Source: Prinia subflava (taxonomy: Eukaryota > Chordata > Aves > Passeriformes > Cisticolidae). From it: a DNA stretch of 64,000 bases. The first letter of the stretch is position 1; each line of letters begins with the position of its first letter. The notes under the pieces were generated by a model. It was not told where the DNA came from and did no database searches. It was given only the letters and a program-made list of their open reading frames with translations. Both the position numbers and the translations under genes were made by a program. The DNA lies in NCBI RefSeq assembly GCF_021018805.1, contig NW_026960612.1:372001-436000 (forward strand), written 5' to 3'. Shown one piece after another: positions 12,661 to 24,163 of this stretch.

Positions 12661-12740
12661 GTAAGTTAATGCAATGTCCAGTCTGACACAGCTATCTGTA
12701 TGTCTGAAAAAACAGCTGTATGTGAGGAAGACTAGGACAG

Positions 12741-12889
12741 AGACGAGACGAGACGAGACGAGACGAGACGAGACGAGACGAGACGAGACGAGACGAGACG
12801 AGACGAGACGAGAAGAGAAGAGAAGAGAAGAGAAGAGAAGAGAAGAGAAGAGAAGAGAAGAGAAGAGAAGAGAAGAGAAGAGAAGAGAA
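12741..12889. repeat. Two-phase pentanucleotide microsatellite (AGACG)14 (AGAAG)15
   Basis: Fourteen perfect AGACG units (12741-12810) change abruptly to fifteen AGAAG units (12811-12885), ending AGAAA. The Arg/Glu/Asp-rich open frame across it is only a shadow of the repeat. Confidence 0.97.
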
Positions 12890-13196
12890 AACTAGTTTAG
12901 GAATCTCTTGGGCAAGATAAGTGGGAGGTTTGGTTGAATTTCTGTAAGAACTAAGATAAAATACAATATAAATGCATTGTGTTTTCCTTAGAAGAACTAA
13001 AGAAAACTTGTCAAGCTAAATTCCTGGGTTTATACTGAAATCGTTGTGTTAAATTTGTATCATCTGAACAATCCTGTATTTATGTCACCTGAACTTCAGA
13101 AAAGAGCAGCAAATTGTTGCCTTGCTGCTTTTGTTACCAGCACTTGCAGTTTGAGTGACTTTTGTGATTGATATTGTGCTTATGTACTGTTAGCTC

Positions 13197-13300
13197 CTGG
13201 AATCACAGATCTGTAAAAATCTCAGATTTATTAACTGGAAAAAGGCCTCTCGGAACATCAAGTCCAGATATTAACATAGTGCTGTCAAATCCTTCATATA
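13197..13300 (-). mobile_element. Degraded CR1 LINE 3' fragment
   Basis: GGAATCACAGATCTG, then an AAAAGGCCTCTCGGAACATCAAG-like stretch, fits the 3' end of an avian CR1 element in reverse orientation, heavily diverged. Confidence 0.4.
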
Positions 13301-13509
13301 GGGAAACCTTGAAAAATCCAAATATAGCCCATAGTAATTAATAAAGCAATTTAAAAAATAGTAATAGTTTTCCAACTAGTCTTCTGCTTTCAGAATTAAA
13401 ATGAAGTCTAATGCCTGGCTCTAATAAGAGACTTAAATGTCTCTTCAAAATGGGACAGACTGCTTCTTCAAACAGCTGCTCAAGCTGGAAAAATTCAGAG
13501 GTGGAGGTT
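13301..13509. other. ARHGEF38 intron
   Basis: Short AT-rich intron sequence with no feature recognised. Confidence 0.5.
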
Positions 13510-14106
13510 TGTGGCGGAGCATTATTTTAGGTTTATTATGATTTCATATTTGTTGTAATAACTCAGTTTTGTGTACCCCATTTTCCTTCATGTGCCCTCA
13601 ATTCAGTTCTGTGTATCCCTACCCCCCTCATTAATATTCCTTTGTCTCCTTCAGTTGCTTTAATTTAAGCATGCACCTGTTATGTTATGTGACTTTCAGT
13701 TATCTGTCTATTATCTTTCCCGCCTTATGTAAACCCATCCCACACATCCTGGATTGGTTTCTGCTAGCTTTACCCACTGATGCAACACCCTAGATACAGA
13801 CCCTAATTGGTTGCTGTAATTTTACCGCTCCCTTTACCCCTCCCCTAAGCTTGTTGTATAAAACCCACTGCCCAAGCCCTGCTCGGGGCTTCTTGGGGTT
13901 TTGCTTTTCAGTTGCTCATCTCCTTAATAAACCTCTTCAGTTCACCCCAAGACCCGTCTCGTCTCCACTCCATCTCTGCGTCCGAAATAGACACTGCCGA
14001 GAACATCGGAGTCCCTAGGTGGGGAGGTGAGAGCTCCCCAGGGGGAAGGTGTTACACCCCTGGTCGCTGTGTGCCCTGGGACAGGAGAGAGTCACACACC
14101 GCGACA
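13510..14106 (+). mobile_element. Solo LTR (597 bp) with 6-bp target duplication GAGGTT
   Basis: The element runs from TGTGGCGG to CCGCGACA (near-complementary ends) and is flanked by GAGGTT at 13504-13509 and 14107-14112. It has TATAAA at 13857-13862 and AATAAA at 13926-13931. The R/U5 part (CCCCAAGACCCGTCTCG) matches the reverse strand of the LTR at 21710-22240, so both belong to one family. A 6-bp duplication suits an alpha/betaretrovirus-like integrase. It is in sense orientation to ARHGEF38. Confidence 0.92.
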
Positions 14107-14112
14107 GAGGTT

Positions 14113-15855
14113 TTCTTACACTTTCCTAGTTTAGTGCTGACTCAAATATAGTCATTAGGTCCTTTCCAAAATATTGAAAGCAGAGTCTGCCAAGAAACAG
14201 AAGGCTCTTTGACAGACTACAACCTCCAGGATAATGACAAGGAAGTAAGGTGATGTATTTCCTTTCCTTTGAAATTCCCACATGTGAAAAGTATCTCAAA
14301 AATTAATCTCAGTAATCAAAACAATATTTTCAATGTCTTTACAATGAATGGTTGCACAAAGTGCAAAATAACACCTCCATATCATTGCAGTGGTGAGTGT
14401 GTCCAATATGGAAGCTGCCCCCATATTCAGAACCATAAAAGTAGAAGTAATTCCACAACAGATGAAACAGAAAACTTTTTAGGAAAAAAAATTTAACAGC
14501 TATTGTTTCATGACCTAGCTACTCTGAAGGTCTATGTAATGAAAACAAACAAAACCCAACAACTTGATTTTATTTATTTTAACTGTGGACATTTTTATTA
14601 ATGATTGCTAATTTATACCTAATATCTGTTTATTTCTGTGACTTGGATGTACAAAATTACAAGGATTCCCTATCCTGTGCATACAGGTTTTTTTAAAACA
14701 CTCTTGGCTTGACATTGCAAAATGAGATGTTCTCACTGAACAACCCATAGTGTTCCTCACATGTTTTCCTGAAAGGTTATTATCAAGGGAAATCTCAGCA
14801 ATGGACTCAGGTTGATAGTTTGGGGTTTTTTCCCTTGGTGCATTTGTCAATAATGTATACCTTCCTCTCTCATTAGATTTTTTTGAAAATTTTCAGGGCA
14901 GAAATTCCCAGTAGCCTCATTTTCAAAAATCAAGTTCAGCAGTTTGGAAGAATTGTTTTCTTAATGCATCAAAAATTGGTTTGCTAAACAGCCCCGTTTT
15001 TCAGGTGGAAATAAAATAGTAGCAATTTAGCCAGCATATATCATCTTGGCCTTGGAGAGCAACTCTGGGGCTAAAATGGATCTCTCCTCAACTCTAGTTT
15101 GTTTTCGAGAATGCAGAAGCAGCTGCTTTTTTATTCTCACTTCCAACCCAACAACTTAATTCACACAGAATGTCCAAGAGCTTTAATATGATGATGAATT
15201 TCACTCACTACAAGCCTGTGCTATATTTGAACAAATGACTTACAAAAATTTTATTTCATGCAATATTAATCCCTTGAGACAATTAGAGACTAATGGAAAA
15301 GTCTGAGGAAGACTGGTTTTTTACCACGTGTCTAATTTTGTTGATTACTAGATATAAAACCAACAAGCATAGCCTAATTTAATCAAATCAAGTGATTGTG
15401 TTTGCTTAAACAGGAATTGAGTTACAGTTGTTTCCAGGAGAGAAAAAAAATAAAAGCAGCTTTGAGAGAATTCAAGACTGCCACTTAATAAGACCTCATT
15501 TGCTTTAGACTGTATATTGGTGTGGGCCTTCAAGCTAAGGAAACCCCAGTTTTATTTGATTGCTTGACCAATCCTTGCTGTTTTCCCTCAGTGGCAGCTC
15601 CCTAGGGGCAGAGGCTGCATGCTCCAAGGGACCACTGCCATTAGCAGACACTGTAAGCTGAAAAAGTGATACCTTTCCTGTTATGAAGGAGATTCTGAGT
15701 TGTGCTGGACCCTGCTTGAAACTGCCTCTGGCAGCAGTGCTTTGGGAAGAGTGATTAACAGATTGCTTGATGGTCTGCCATCAGGCTCAACCCCTTATGG
15801 CATCTGAAGGACTGTGTGAATAAGGTAATGAGTAGGTCTGGCTTATACCTTCCAG
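14113..15855. other. ARHGEF38 intron, nothing recognised
   Basis: AT-rich intron without a recognisable repeat or exon. It ends at the acceptor ttataccttccag before the next BAR exon. Confidence 0.5.
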
Positions 15856-16176
15856 ATGACTCAGCTGGACAAGCTTGTCTTGATTCCTCTCTCAGCACTG
15901 CAAGCCCTGTTTCCAGGCCCTCAGAAGCTCATCCAGAAACGCTATGACAAGTTGTTGGACTACAACAGCTACCTTCACAGAGGTCAGCTGGAGAAGAGCT
16001 GGACCTGGCAAAGAAAGGCTATGAGGCTCTAAATGCACAGCTAGTGGAAGAACTTCTGGTATTCAACAGAGAAGTTAAAAAGATTGTGTTTAACTGTCTA
16101 CATTGCTTCATCACCCTCCTCAGGAATATTATGTTTGCAGCACTTCAATCAAACTGCTGCTGTGGTGCCTATTCTA
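15856..16176 (+). CDS. ARHGEF38: ARHGEF38 exon: C-terminal BAR helices, frame disrupted
   Basis: The exon is 321 nt (107 codons), phase 0 at both splice sites (acceptor ccttccag, donor gtaagt at 16177). The first part reads FPGPQKLIQKRYDKLLDYNS, the BAR signature shared with Tuba. From about 15972 the plausible protein continues in another frame (ELDLAKKGYEALNAQLVEEL, then LVFNREVKKIVFNCL and ITLLRNIMFAALQ). Near 16150 it returns to the first frame (QTAAVVPIL), which is the one that fits the next exon. Read without a frame change, the exon meets TAA at 16030-16032. Either two compensating indels are real or the assembly has errors. Both flanks look conserved, so the exon identity is firm. Confidence 0.82.
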
Positions 16177-16365
16177 GTAAGTACATTAGAAACAGATGTA
16201 GCTGTGCCTTAATTTGTCTTTTTTCATTCTGTATGCTTTGCCTAAAATTATGTAGGACACATATCTACAAAGCTACACTGATTTACTGATTTTGTGATTT
16301 TGTTTGTTCTGCTGAGCACAGTCAGATTTGGGTTTTTTCCTTTGCAAGCTCAGTAAAGATTAAGT

Positions 16366-16712
16366 TCATAGAATCAAAATGGTTTGGTTGGAAGGGACAT
16401 TAAGGACCATCTAGTTCCAATTCCCCTGCCATTAACAGGGATACCTTCCACTAGACCAAGTTGCTTAAAGCCCCATCCAACCCAACCTGTAAAGCTTCCA
16501 GGGATAAGGAACCCACAGCTTCCTTGCAGAAGCCTTTTAAGTGCCTCATCAGGGTCACAGTAAACTACTGTAAACCTGCCTTCATTCAGTTTAAAGCCAT
16601 TCGCCCTAGTCCTGTCACTACATGCCCTTGTAAAATGTCCCTCTCCACCTTTCCTGTAGGCCCCTTTTACATACTGAAGACCACAGTAAGGTCACTCAAG
16701 AGCGGGTTTTGA
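16366..16712 (-). mobile_element. CR1 LINE 3' fragment, reverse orientation
   Basis: CATAGAATCAAAATGGTTTG, then the AAGGGACATTAAGGACCATCTAG-type block and CCCCATCCAACCCAACCTG, are the reverse complement of the avian CR1 3' end. The element is 5'-truncated and has no ORF. Confidence 0.9.
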
Positions 16713-17467
16713 GCAACTTGCATTCTGAACTTTTGTCAGACCTGGGCTTTTCATTGAGAATAATCCTAATGGAACTGTTCCCACTGTTGCAGTGATAGTA
16801 ATGGCAAGAATATTACAGGAAGGCAAAAAGAAGACAGCTGCTAGCATTTCTTAGCATGTACCCTGACTAGCCCAGAAAACACAGGAAATTATAAGAAAGT
16901 ACATGAACACCTCCTTTGCTGCTAGACCTGCAGATGACTGCAAAAGAGAAACAAGTTAGGAGATCCGATAAAATAATTTTTATGAAAATCAAGTTGCTTT
17001 AAACCCCAAATATGATGCAGAAGCTCCTGCAGATATCTCTCGGCGGTAATGAATAGCCTTGCCTGGAGGACTTGAACCCCCTGAGAAACACAGCTGCAAC
17101 AATGCCTTCCACACATACAAATCCACTCACCTGAAGAGAAGCAAGGCTGCTTGGGAAATACACTCTAGTAAGGCAATTCTGGAGTGTTCCTTTCCATCAA
17201 GGCTGGAACAGAGCACATTGTAGTAAGGGGCTGCTGAAAAATTAAGCAAACAATGTCAGGATCAAAACAGAGCTATGGTGTTGAATGGGAAAATGAAAGC
17301 TTTTTCTGCATGAAGAAATTTTATCCCTGTAATTTGATGTTTTCATGTCTTGCAAGCTGTTGTATTGGGCATTGTTTTCTGTGAGGGTCTGGCTACAAAA
17401 TTATCTTATTTTTCTTTTATTTCTGTTTACATCAGCAAATGTATTTGGTATTAGGCATAGATGAAAA
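16713..17467. other. ARHGEF38 intron, nothing recognised
   Basis: I see nothing beyond AT-rich intron sequence. Confidence 0.5.
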
Positions 17468-17473
17468 GCACTT

Positions 17474-17799
17474 TGTTGCCATGAGTTTTTCCTGGTTTGG
17501 CTGAGCGTTCATATTAAAGAAGTCTGTATCTTCTCATGCTCTTTTAATGTAAACACCAGCTATGTTCTATAAACATAGCCATTGTTTGTACATTCCCTGC
17601 TGGGACAAACAAGACTGTGTGACGGTCTCCTTAACCAATGTGGTGGGGAGGTGGGAATTCCTTCCTCCAATCCACAGGCCTCATAGGAAAAGTATAAAAG
17701 TAGGCTTTTGTAAATAAACCGGGGCTTCTGCCCTGCATGCTCTGTTGCACCCAGATCTGTGTCCCCAGTCTGTTTTCTGGCTAGGCCTGCACAGTGATA
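17474..17799 (+). repeat. 5' LTR of the gag-only element
   Basis: TGTTGCC...GTGATA, with TATAAAAG at 17693-17700 and AATAAA at 17713-17718 only 20 bp downstream. This implies a very short R region with the polyadenylation signal in U3. The ends TG...TA are set by the target duplication. Confidence 0.9.
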
Positions 17800-17801
17800 A
17801 C

Positions 17802-17819
17802 TGGTGCCCAACGTGGTCA
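17802..17819 (+). promoter_or_regulatory. Primer-binding site, tRNA-Lys type
   Basis: TGGTGCCCAACGTGGTCA matches the site for tRNA-Lys(CTT) at 14 of 18 bases; all but one of the first 15 agree. Lys primers are common in betaretrovirus-like elements. Confidence 0.75.
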
Positions 17820-17921
17820 AGTTGCAAGCTAGTGAGGCAAGAAAAAAGAAGAAAAAAAAAAAAAAAAAAAAGAAGAAGAAAAAAATCTGCCTTCTACAGC
17901 TGCAAAAAGAAGAAACCCACG

Positions 17922-20312
17922 ATGTTCTCAGAGGAACGACTGATGATGGAACTGCTCCACTCCTTTTTGTTGTCCCGTGATGCTGACCTGACCAGGAAAC
18001 ATGTGAGAGAACTGTTTAGCTGGGGAAAGAAACTTGGAATTTTTTATAGTGCTGAAAAAACACTCTCAATCGGCCCATGGCGAACCCTGGGGAAAAGCCT
18101 TTTCTCATCCGTCCTTGACGGAAACTCTAAGGCAGGCACTCTTTTACGGGCATGGACCACAGTTTTCCTGCTTTTAAAAGAGGCTGGAGAGGAATTCGAA
18201 GCTGATTCTGGGCTTTCGACAGGAACCAGGACTGGTTCCCCTGTGATCTCCGTCTCTTATGACGATGATTGCTCTGATGCAGAGTTCGAGCCCATGCAGG
18301 AGACCCCCACCCCCATGTCGGGTGTTGGGCGTGGCCAGCGCGGGGTTGTTGGAAGGGCTGCGGGACTTTTGTGAGCCTTTTTGCTGGGTCACTGTGCCCG
18401 GGTGGTGCCGCTGGCGTGCGTGCGCTGCCTCCGCCCGTGTCGCGCTGAGCCAGAGCGGTTCAACGCCGCTCCCGCCGTGGCCGCCGCTCCGCCGGCCCTG
18501 CTCCCCGCCCCTCACGGGCCCGGCATGCCGCGGCGACCCCCCCGCTGCCCGCCGCCGCTGCGGGGTCCACCCTGCAGCTGCCGCGCGGAGCCGCGCCGCC
18601 TCGCCCGCCCCCTGCCGCCGCCTCCCCACTCTGCCCCGCCCCGCCGCGACCTGCTCCGCGCAGGATTCGGCAGGCGAGCCTGGCGGGGACAGCCCCTCCT
18701 TGCCCCATCCCCCCGCCGCGCCAAATGCTGTGCGTGGGGTCGCCGCCAGTGGCAGCCCGTGCGGCGCCCACAGCGGAGCCGCCGCCGCCGCCCACTGCGC
18801 CACGCCCTGCCCCACGCGTCCGGTGCTGGTCTGGCGCCTCGGGGGGAGGGCTGGGTGCAATGCTGCCCTCCGCTGCCCGGCGCCCCGTGCCGTGCGACCC
18901 CCCCCGCGCCACCGCGCGGCACCGCCGCGCATCCCCTCCCTGCCGCTCAGAGAATGCCCCCCCGCACCGAGCAGGAGGGGCTGTCGGCTGCCGCTGCTGC
19001 CGCCGACCCGCCCACCGACCCATCAGCTGACGGAACAGGAGCTGAGAGCAGTGGCCCGTCGGCCACGCCCCCCTGCCCAGCACGACGATCACCCCCCCGC
19101 ACAGAGCAGGGGCTGAGTGAGTCACTGTCCCCCGCCCACCCCCCCTACGGGGCCGGGTCGACTGTGGGAGATGATAACGGGGCAAAAGCATTGTCTGATG
19201 TACACGCTTTTCCTGTCATGAAATCGGATGAGGTTTTTAGTCCTGCATCCCAGCCAAATCAGGCTGCTAAGCTAACAGAGCTGCTGCCTGCAGATGCAGC
19301 TTTGCCCGAGCCAGTTCAGGGACCTGTGGGTTTGGTTCCACAGCATCATAGCCATGATGACCCATCATGGGCAGTCCCGTTTCCCTTATTAAGGGATGTG
19401 GCAAAAAATAATACAAGCTTTACTGAGGCAATTCAATGGATAACTGCAGAATTTGAGAATCTCATATTTCCTTATGAAATAAGAGGTTTTGCATCAGTGA
19501 TGTTTGAACTTCAACAGGTTTTTACCTTTGGGAGAAGTTGGAAATTCCTAGCTGGAGAAATGGCTGTCAGAAATAGCCACCTGCCTCGAGACGATCCCTT
19601 GTTTGGGATCGGAGCTGATCTACTTACTGGAAGGAGTGAATATGCTTGCCCTGATGTGCAAACTGGTCTTTCTCGCACTGTCTTAGATTCGTGCAGATAC
19701 ATAGGGATATCTGCATTGATAAAAACCATGTTATCCTTCTCCCCAAAGCCAGACTTCTCAGATATAGCACAGAAGCCAGGTGAACCTTTTCATCGACTTA
19801 TAGTGCGTCTGATGAATTTTATAGAGGTGAGAGTCAAGGATAGCACCTTAAGAATGATATTGCTGGAGCAATTAGCACGGAGCCATGCTAATTCTGCTTG
19901 CCATAGGCTCCTGGAAACCATTCAAGAGACTTCTAATGTCCTGGAAATGATCCAGACCTGTGCAGTTCTGAACACCTGTGAGTCTATGGTGATTACCCCA
20001 ACAGCTGCTTCACAGCCGGCTGATATGGGGCAGAATGCTGGACATGAGACACAGGCAGATATTCAGCCTAGTGGAGAACAGGAAAAGGAGGCACAGAAAG
20101 TGACTCCCTTGTTTTTCTGCGCACAATGTGGGGGTCCAGACCATACTGCAGAAACTTGCAAAGCAATGGGTCATGCCGAGCCCTTGCCAAGCCTGAAAAG
20201 TCGGGGGCGAAGAAGAAAAAGCCGAAGACATCAGGGGGACGAAACAGTTTCCCAAGCTCTAGAACAAGAGCAAAATTCTCTGGCTGGTTTACAGCCATCA
20301 TCTCAAGTGTAG
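17922..20312 (+). pseudogene. gag: Betaretrovirus-like gag with one in-frame stop
   Basis: A single frame runs from ATG 17922 to TAG 20312, interrupted only by TGA at 18372-18374. The N-terminus (MFSEERLMMELLHSFL) resembles a betaretroviral matrix. Codons from about 18380 to 19140 are extremely GC-rich and encode Pro/Arg/Ala low-complexity sequence. The capsid begins near 19350 (WAVPFPLLRDVAKNNTSFTE, QWITAEFENLIFP) and includes a major-homology-like region near 19760-19810 (PGEPFHRLIVRLMNFIEVRV). One zinc knuckle CAQCGGPDHTAETC (CX2CX4HX4C) lies near the end. Gag would build the particle and package RNA. The capsid half is fully open. No pol frame follows. Confidence 0.85.
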
Positions 20313-21170
20313 GAAGTGTTGATGTTGCCACATAGTATGGTCAAATTTTCCTTGGACCTCTGCAGTGGTTTCTACGTCCACATCCTATATATCATGCATT
20401 CTTTGAGAAAAAATTCAATTGCTCAATTTGTGTTTTCTGAGTTCTCTATCCTCAGGTTCTGGGATCTTTGCCATGAAGGCCGCTGAAAGTCTGCTGAGCT
20501 GCCTCAGGTGCATTGGACTGATCCTGTTTGATCCTGACCTGTGCCACCCTAGTGCCACCCATCACAGAAGCCTCTTCGAGATCTGATTAACATGGACACG
20601 GACTGGCATCCTCTCTTTTCCTATATGGCCTCCATAGAGACTTTGGATCCTGTGGAGCTGCTGGACAAGGACTGACTGAAGCAGTGTGATGCTGAGAGCC
20701 AGCGGACTGTTAATCATGGACTCAGAGGAATTGTTTGCTATGGTTCAGTTTTATGTATGGTAGCCATTGTGACCTCTGTGGGGAAAGTGCACGTTGTTTG
20801 GGGGTTGTGGTTTTGGGACAGAACTTTTGGGGTTCAGAATTTTGAATTGAGTAGTAAAATTTTCTTGGAATGCTCCTGCCTTTTGCACCGTATATTCCCT
20901 TGTATCTTATAAAAATTTAAAAATATGAGGGTGTTGGTTAAATTATGTTAGACTATACTCGAGATATTTTGAGCAGGTTATTGCAAGGGATTCAGGGTGA
21001 AACCCTGAGTAGCAAAGGCAGAATCAGACCAACATGTAGCCCTCACACCGTTACCTAAATGAAGGTCGGTGAACTTTATACAGGGGGGTTTTTTCTTTCT
21101 TTTTTCCTGTCATAGAATTGTTCATTTTTCTTTTTTTGTTTTCTTTTTTAATATACTTAAAAGGGTGAGA
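20313..21170 (+). other. Unassigned 3' interior of the gag-only element
   Basis: This 858-bp stretch between gag and the 3' LTR contains no long frame and no recognisable pol or env motif. It ends in a T-rich stretch and the polypurine tract before 21171. It may hold packaging or export signals, or scrambled remains of env or 3' sequence of the parent virus. Confidence 0.6.
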
Positions 21171-21495
21171 TGTTGCCATGAGTTTTTCCTGGTTTGCTGA
21201 GCGTTCATATTAAAGAAGTCCGTACCTTCTCACGCTCTTTTAATGTAAACACCAGCTATGTTCTATAAACATAGCCATTGTTTTTACATTCCCTGCCGGG
21301 ACAAACAAGACTGTGTGACAGTCTCCTTAACCAATGTGGTGGGGAGGTGGGAATTCCTTCCTCCAATCCACAGGCCTCATAGGAAAAGTATAAAAGTAGG
21401 CTTTTGTAAATAAACCGGGGCTTCTGCCCTGCATGCTCTGTTGCACCCAGATCTGTGTCCCCAGTCTGTTTTCTGGCTAGGCCTGCACGGCGATA
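21171..21495 (+). repeat. 3' LTR of the gag-only element
   Basis: 325 bp, TGTTGCC...GGCGATA, the partner of 17474-17799, directly followed by target duplication GCACTT. Confidence 0.92.
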
Positions 21496-21709
21496 GCACT
21501 TATCCAGTGCCACAGAGAGAGACTCAGTTACCCAACAATTTTTAACCTGTTGGCAGCTCTCAGTTGCACAGACACATGGCTGTGGGGTAAACTATTACAA
21601 GCCTTGCTGCACATTGGCTACTCTGATAGCTGCTGAGATGCCCATTTGCATCTGAAACCAGGTGGCTCAGTAGCATAAATGCAAGGCTCTTAATTTTTAT
21701 CACTATTTT

Positions 21710-22240
21710 TGTCGCGGTGTGTGTTTCCCAGGACGCACAAGGCAGCATTGTGGTGCGACACATTCCCCCCGGAGAGACTCTTCCTCCCCGCTCGGGGACT
21801 CCGATGTTCTCAGCGAGTGCTTTTAGGGTGCAGAGATGAAGCAGAGGCGAGACGGGTCTTGGGGTAAACTGAGGAGATTTATTAAAGGTACAACTGAAGA
21901 ATAAAGCCTAAAAGCTGAACCCCAAGAACCGGGAACACGCTTCCAGACGTGGGTTTTAAAGACAGGGCAATACAAAGCAAACAACCAATGAGAGTGCACT
22001 CAGGGAGGAGTCTAAAGCGGGAATACAGAACTAAATCCAATGGGAATAGCAAAAGCAGTGTAATGATACAAAATAGCAAATGATACATCGAGCTAGGGAA
22101 GATTGGCAAGGAAGGTTCTAAAAACAGAGGCAGGGATACAGAGAACTGACACATAATGATATGCATAATTTAAATCATAACACACAAATGAAATAGAAAG
22201 CTAGCCTGAAAACTCAAAGCAGAAAACCCACACCACAACA
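21710..22240 (-). mobile_element. Solo LTR, reverse orientation, same family as 13510-14106
   Basis: On the reverse strand it reads TGTTGTGGTG ... ACCGCGACA, with AATAAA in the TTTAATAAATCTCC context and the same CCCCAAGACCCGTCTCG R/U5 block as the LTR at 13510. U3 differs considerably between the two. No convincing target duplication is visible. It is antisense to ARHGEF38. Confidence 0.85.
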
Positions 22241-22503
22241 CATTTAGAATTTTTTTAATGATTTAACTTCAATTGCTGTCTCTTAAATGTAATAGCATCT
22301 ATTAGAAACTTTCTTTAAGCAAAGACCTTTCTTCTCTTTACATCTCAATACATAGAGAGTGCACTGCTTATGGGCGCTGCAGAAAATAGGCATAACTTGT
22401 CAGATTTCCTGACTCCTAGCATTCAGCCAATTAAATTAAATCTGCTCTCTCCAATCTCCCTACCATTTTGTACATGAGATCTAGCCCACATTTGTGTTTG
22501 CAG

Positions 22504-22644
22504 CTGTCCTCCTCAAGCATCTGTGAAGTGCAAAATCAATTGATAGAGGAGGTTCACAAGCTGAATTTTGTAAAAGAAAACAGCAGTGTAACCTTTATTG
22601 AGAGAAAATTGAGCTTGGAAAAAAAGAAACCGGTTCCTTCTCCG
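22504..22644 (+). CDS. ARHGEF38: ARHGEF38 exon: BAR-to-SH3 linker
   Basis: This is a 141-nt exon (47 codons, phase 0 to phase 0) between acceptor tttgtgtttgcag and donor gtatca. It encodes LSSSSICEVQNQLIEEVHKL, then NFVKENSSVTFIERKLSLEK and KKPVPSP. The EEVHKLNFVKEN...FIERKLS pattern is typical of the segment after the BAR domain in the Tuba/ARHGEF38 group. The frame is intact and agrees with the phase-0 ends of the exons on either side. Confidence 0.85.
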
Positions 22645-23791
22645 GTATCATACATCCAAATTGTGTCCTCTTTCAAAGCATACTCTTTCAATCATTTTTG
22701 AAACAAATCCATCTTTATGCTACCTAAAGGTTTGGGCTTTGTCTCGTCTCCGTGACTGAATCAGGTTGTTGGAGTGAAGTTTTCATTGACCAGTAACTTC
22801 TGAAAATTTTTCACTTTTTTCATGTTAATATTGAAAATCCACTTGAAATTACCTCTGTTTGCCCTTAGGCCTTTAAGCACATGGTAAGGCTAAGGTATAT
22901 GTAAACTTTGGTCACTTCTTTAATTAAATACTCTTATAGTGCATCTTACTCTTCTAATTCAGATTTTTTCCTTGTGCTCAGCTGTGGTTATGTGTACTGG
23001 TGTTTACATGTATATGCACAAACATACACACCCACAGCAGAAGATTCAGAAAGCCCACCAGGAAATCTGTGTTCCCAATCTCATCAGATGTTTCTGGAGG
23101 TTTTTAGGAGTTTAGTTTACAGTAAAATAAGGACTCAGGTGCAGGTTTACACGAGAAGCAGGGGCAGTTGTAGAATTCCTTTCAGCATCAGTGAAAGCAC
23201 AGGTGCTCTTGCTTCTGTGGTATGTTAAGATCCCATTGATGTGCAGTACCCCCCTCCCTGCCCTCTAACCAAACCCTGAAATGAGTATGCTTCCAGCAGT
23301 TAATGACATCTTGCCCTCATTTAGAGATGTAATTTCACACAAAAAGCATCCAGTTTGGGTACCACTGATTTTTTTGCCTAATGCCTTATCATGCAAGTTG
23401 TTATGTGGTCTTAGCACACTTCAGCCCATTTTTTGATTATGCTTTTTTTGTGATATTACATAGGAATACAAAGGTCATGGCTACAGAAAAGCAATTAAGT
23501 AGGAGACAGTTCACATACAGAACATCACCTTTTTGAGAGCAGAGGACAGACTAAGAGGTCTTTAATGAAATTCCTACATTTCTTTAAAATCTGCCCTTTA
23601 CTGCTCACCTGTTAATATAGCAGTGGAACAGGTTCTTCCCACATATGCAGAGGAGCTTTGGTTCCCGTGTAAGTAACTCCTTGGTCTGTGTGTAAAAACA
23701 CTGGGTCAGTTGCCACATGCAGCATACACAGATTTTTATCTGGAAATGGCCCCAGCATTACTGAGGACAAATATTATTTGTTTGTTTCCAG
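22645..23791. other. ARHGEF38 intron, nothing recognised
   Basis: I see no repeat or additional exon. The acceptor at the end is tttgtttccag. Confidence 0.5.
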
Positions 23792-23990
23792 CTGGAGTCC
23801 CCATGCCAAACAGAGGACCACAGGTCCAAGCTGTTGTCCACGTACAGCACCGAGTCGCTGTACCAGGCTAAGTGCAAGTGCAATGCCACGCAGGAATTCA
23901 ATATTGACTTGCATGAAGGAGAACTGGTGACTGTTGTGGAGCGAAAGGACCCCTTTGGAAGCACAAACAGATGGCTTGTTGACACAGCAA
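23792..23990 (+). CDS. ARHGEF38: ARHGEF38 exon: first SH3 domain, N-terminal part
   Basis: 199 nt, phase 0 to phase 1. It begins LESPCQTEDHRSKLLSTYST and continues ESLYQAKCKCNATQEFNIDL, HEGELVTVVERKDPFGSTN and RWLVDTA. This is the first two-thirds of an SH3 fold: the ALYDY-like strand is replaced by YQAKCKCNA, followed by the acidic EFNIDLHEGE loop and the conserved Trp. SH3 domains bind proline-rich partners. The frame is open and both splice sites are canonical (donor gtatgt). Confidence 0.9.
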
Positions 23991-24163
23991 GTATGTTCTC
24001 TGCACAAATATCCAAATAACAGCTTCCCTTTGGCATATCGATTTCTTTTCATTCTGGCCCCATCTGTTTGCCTCTGTCATACTGACAGCTGCATAAAACA
24101 GTTGGTTTTGAAATTATTTTACCAATGTTTTGCTGTTTATTTTCTGTCTATTCTGGTTTCTAG

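Larger units (their letters stand above)
17474..21495 (+). mobile_element. Gag-only betaretrovirus-like (class II) endogenous element
   Basis: A 4,022-bp element is bounded by LTRs of 326 bp (17474-17799) and 325 bp (21171-21495) and flanked by a perfect 6-bp target duplication GCACTT (17468-17473 and 21496-21501). Two bases after the 5' LTR lies a Lys-tRNA-type primer site, and a purine tract (AAAAGGGTGAGA) precedes the 3' LTR. The interior has room only for Gag and an unassigned 860-bp 3' part; there is no protease, reverse transcriptase, integrase or envelope. It would depend on another virus for replication. The LTRs differ at about eight bases and one indel, roughly 2.5%. It is in sense orientation within an ARHGEF38 intron. 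Confidence 0.92.

Noticed and set aside
12674..12895. Arg/Glu/Asp-repeat protein
   Set aside because: Pure translation of the pentanucleotide microsatellite.
18174..19191. Minus-strand frames of 243-252 codons in the gag-only element
   Set aside because: Explained by extreme GC content of the Pro/Arg/Ala gag spacer; no start context or motif.
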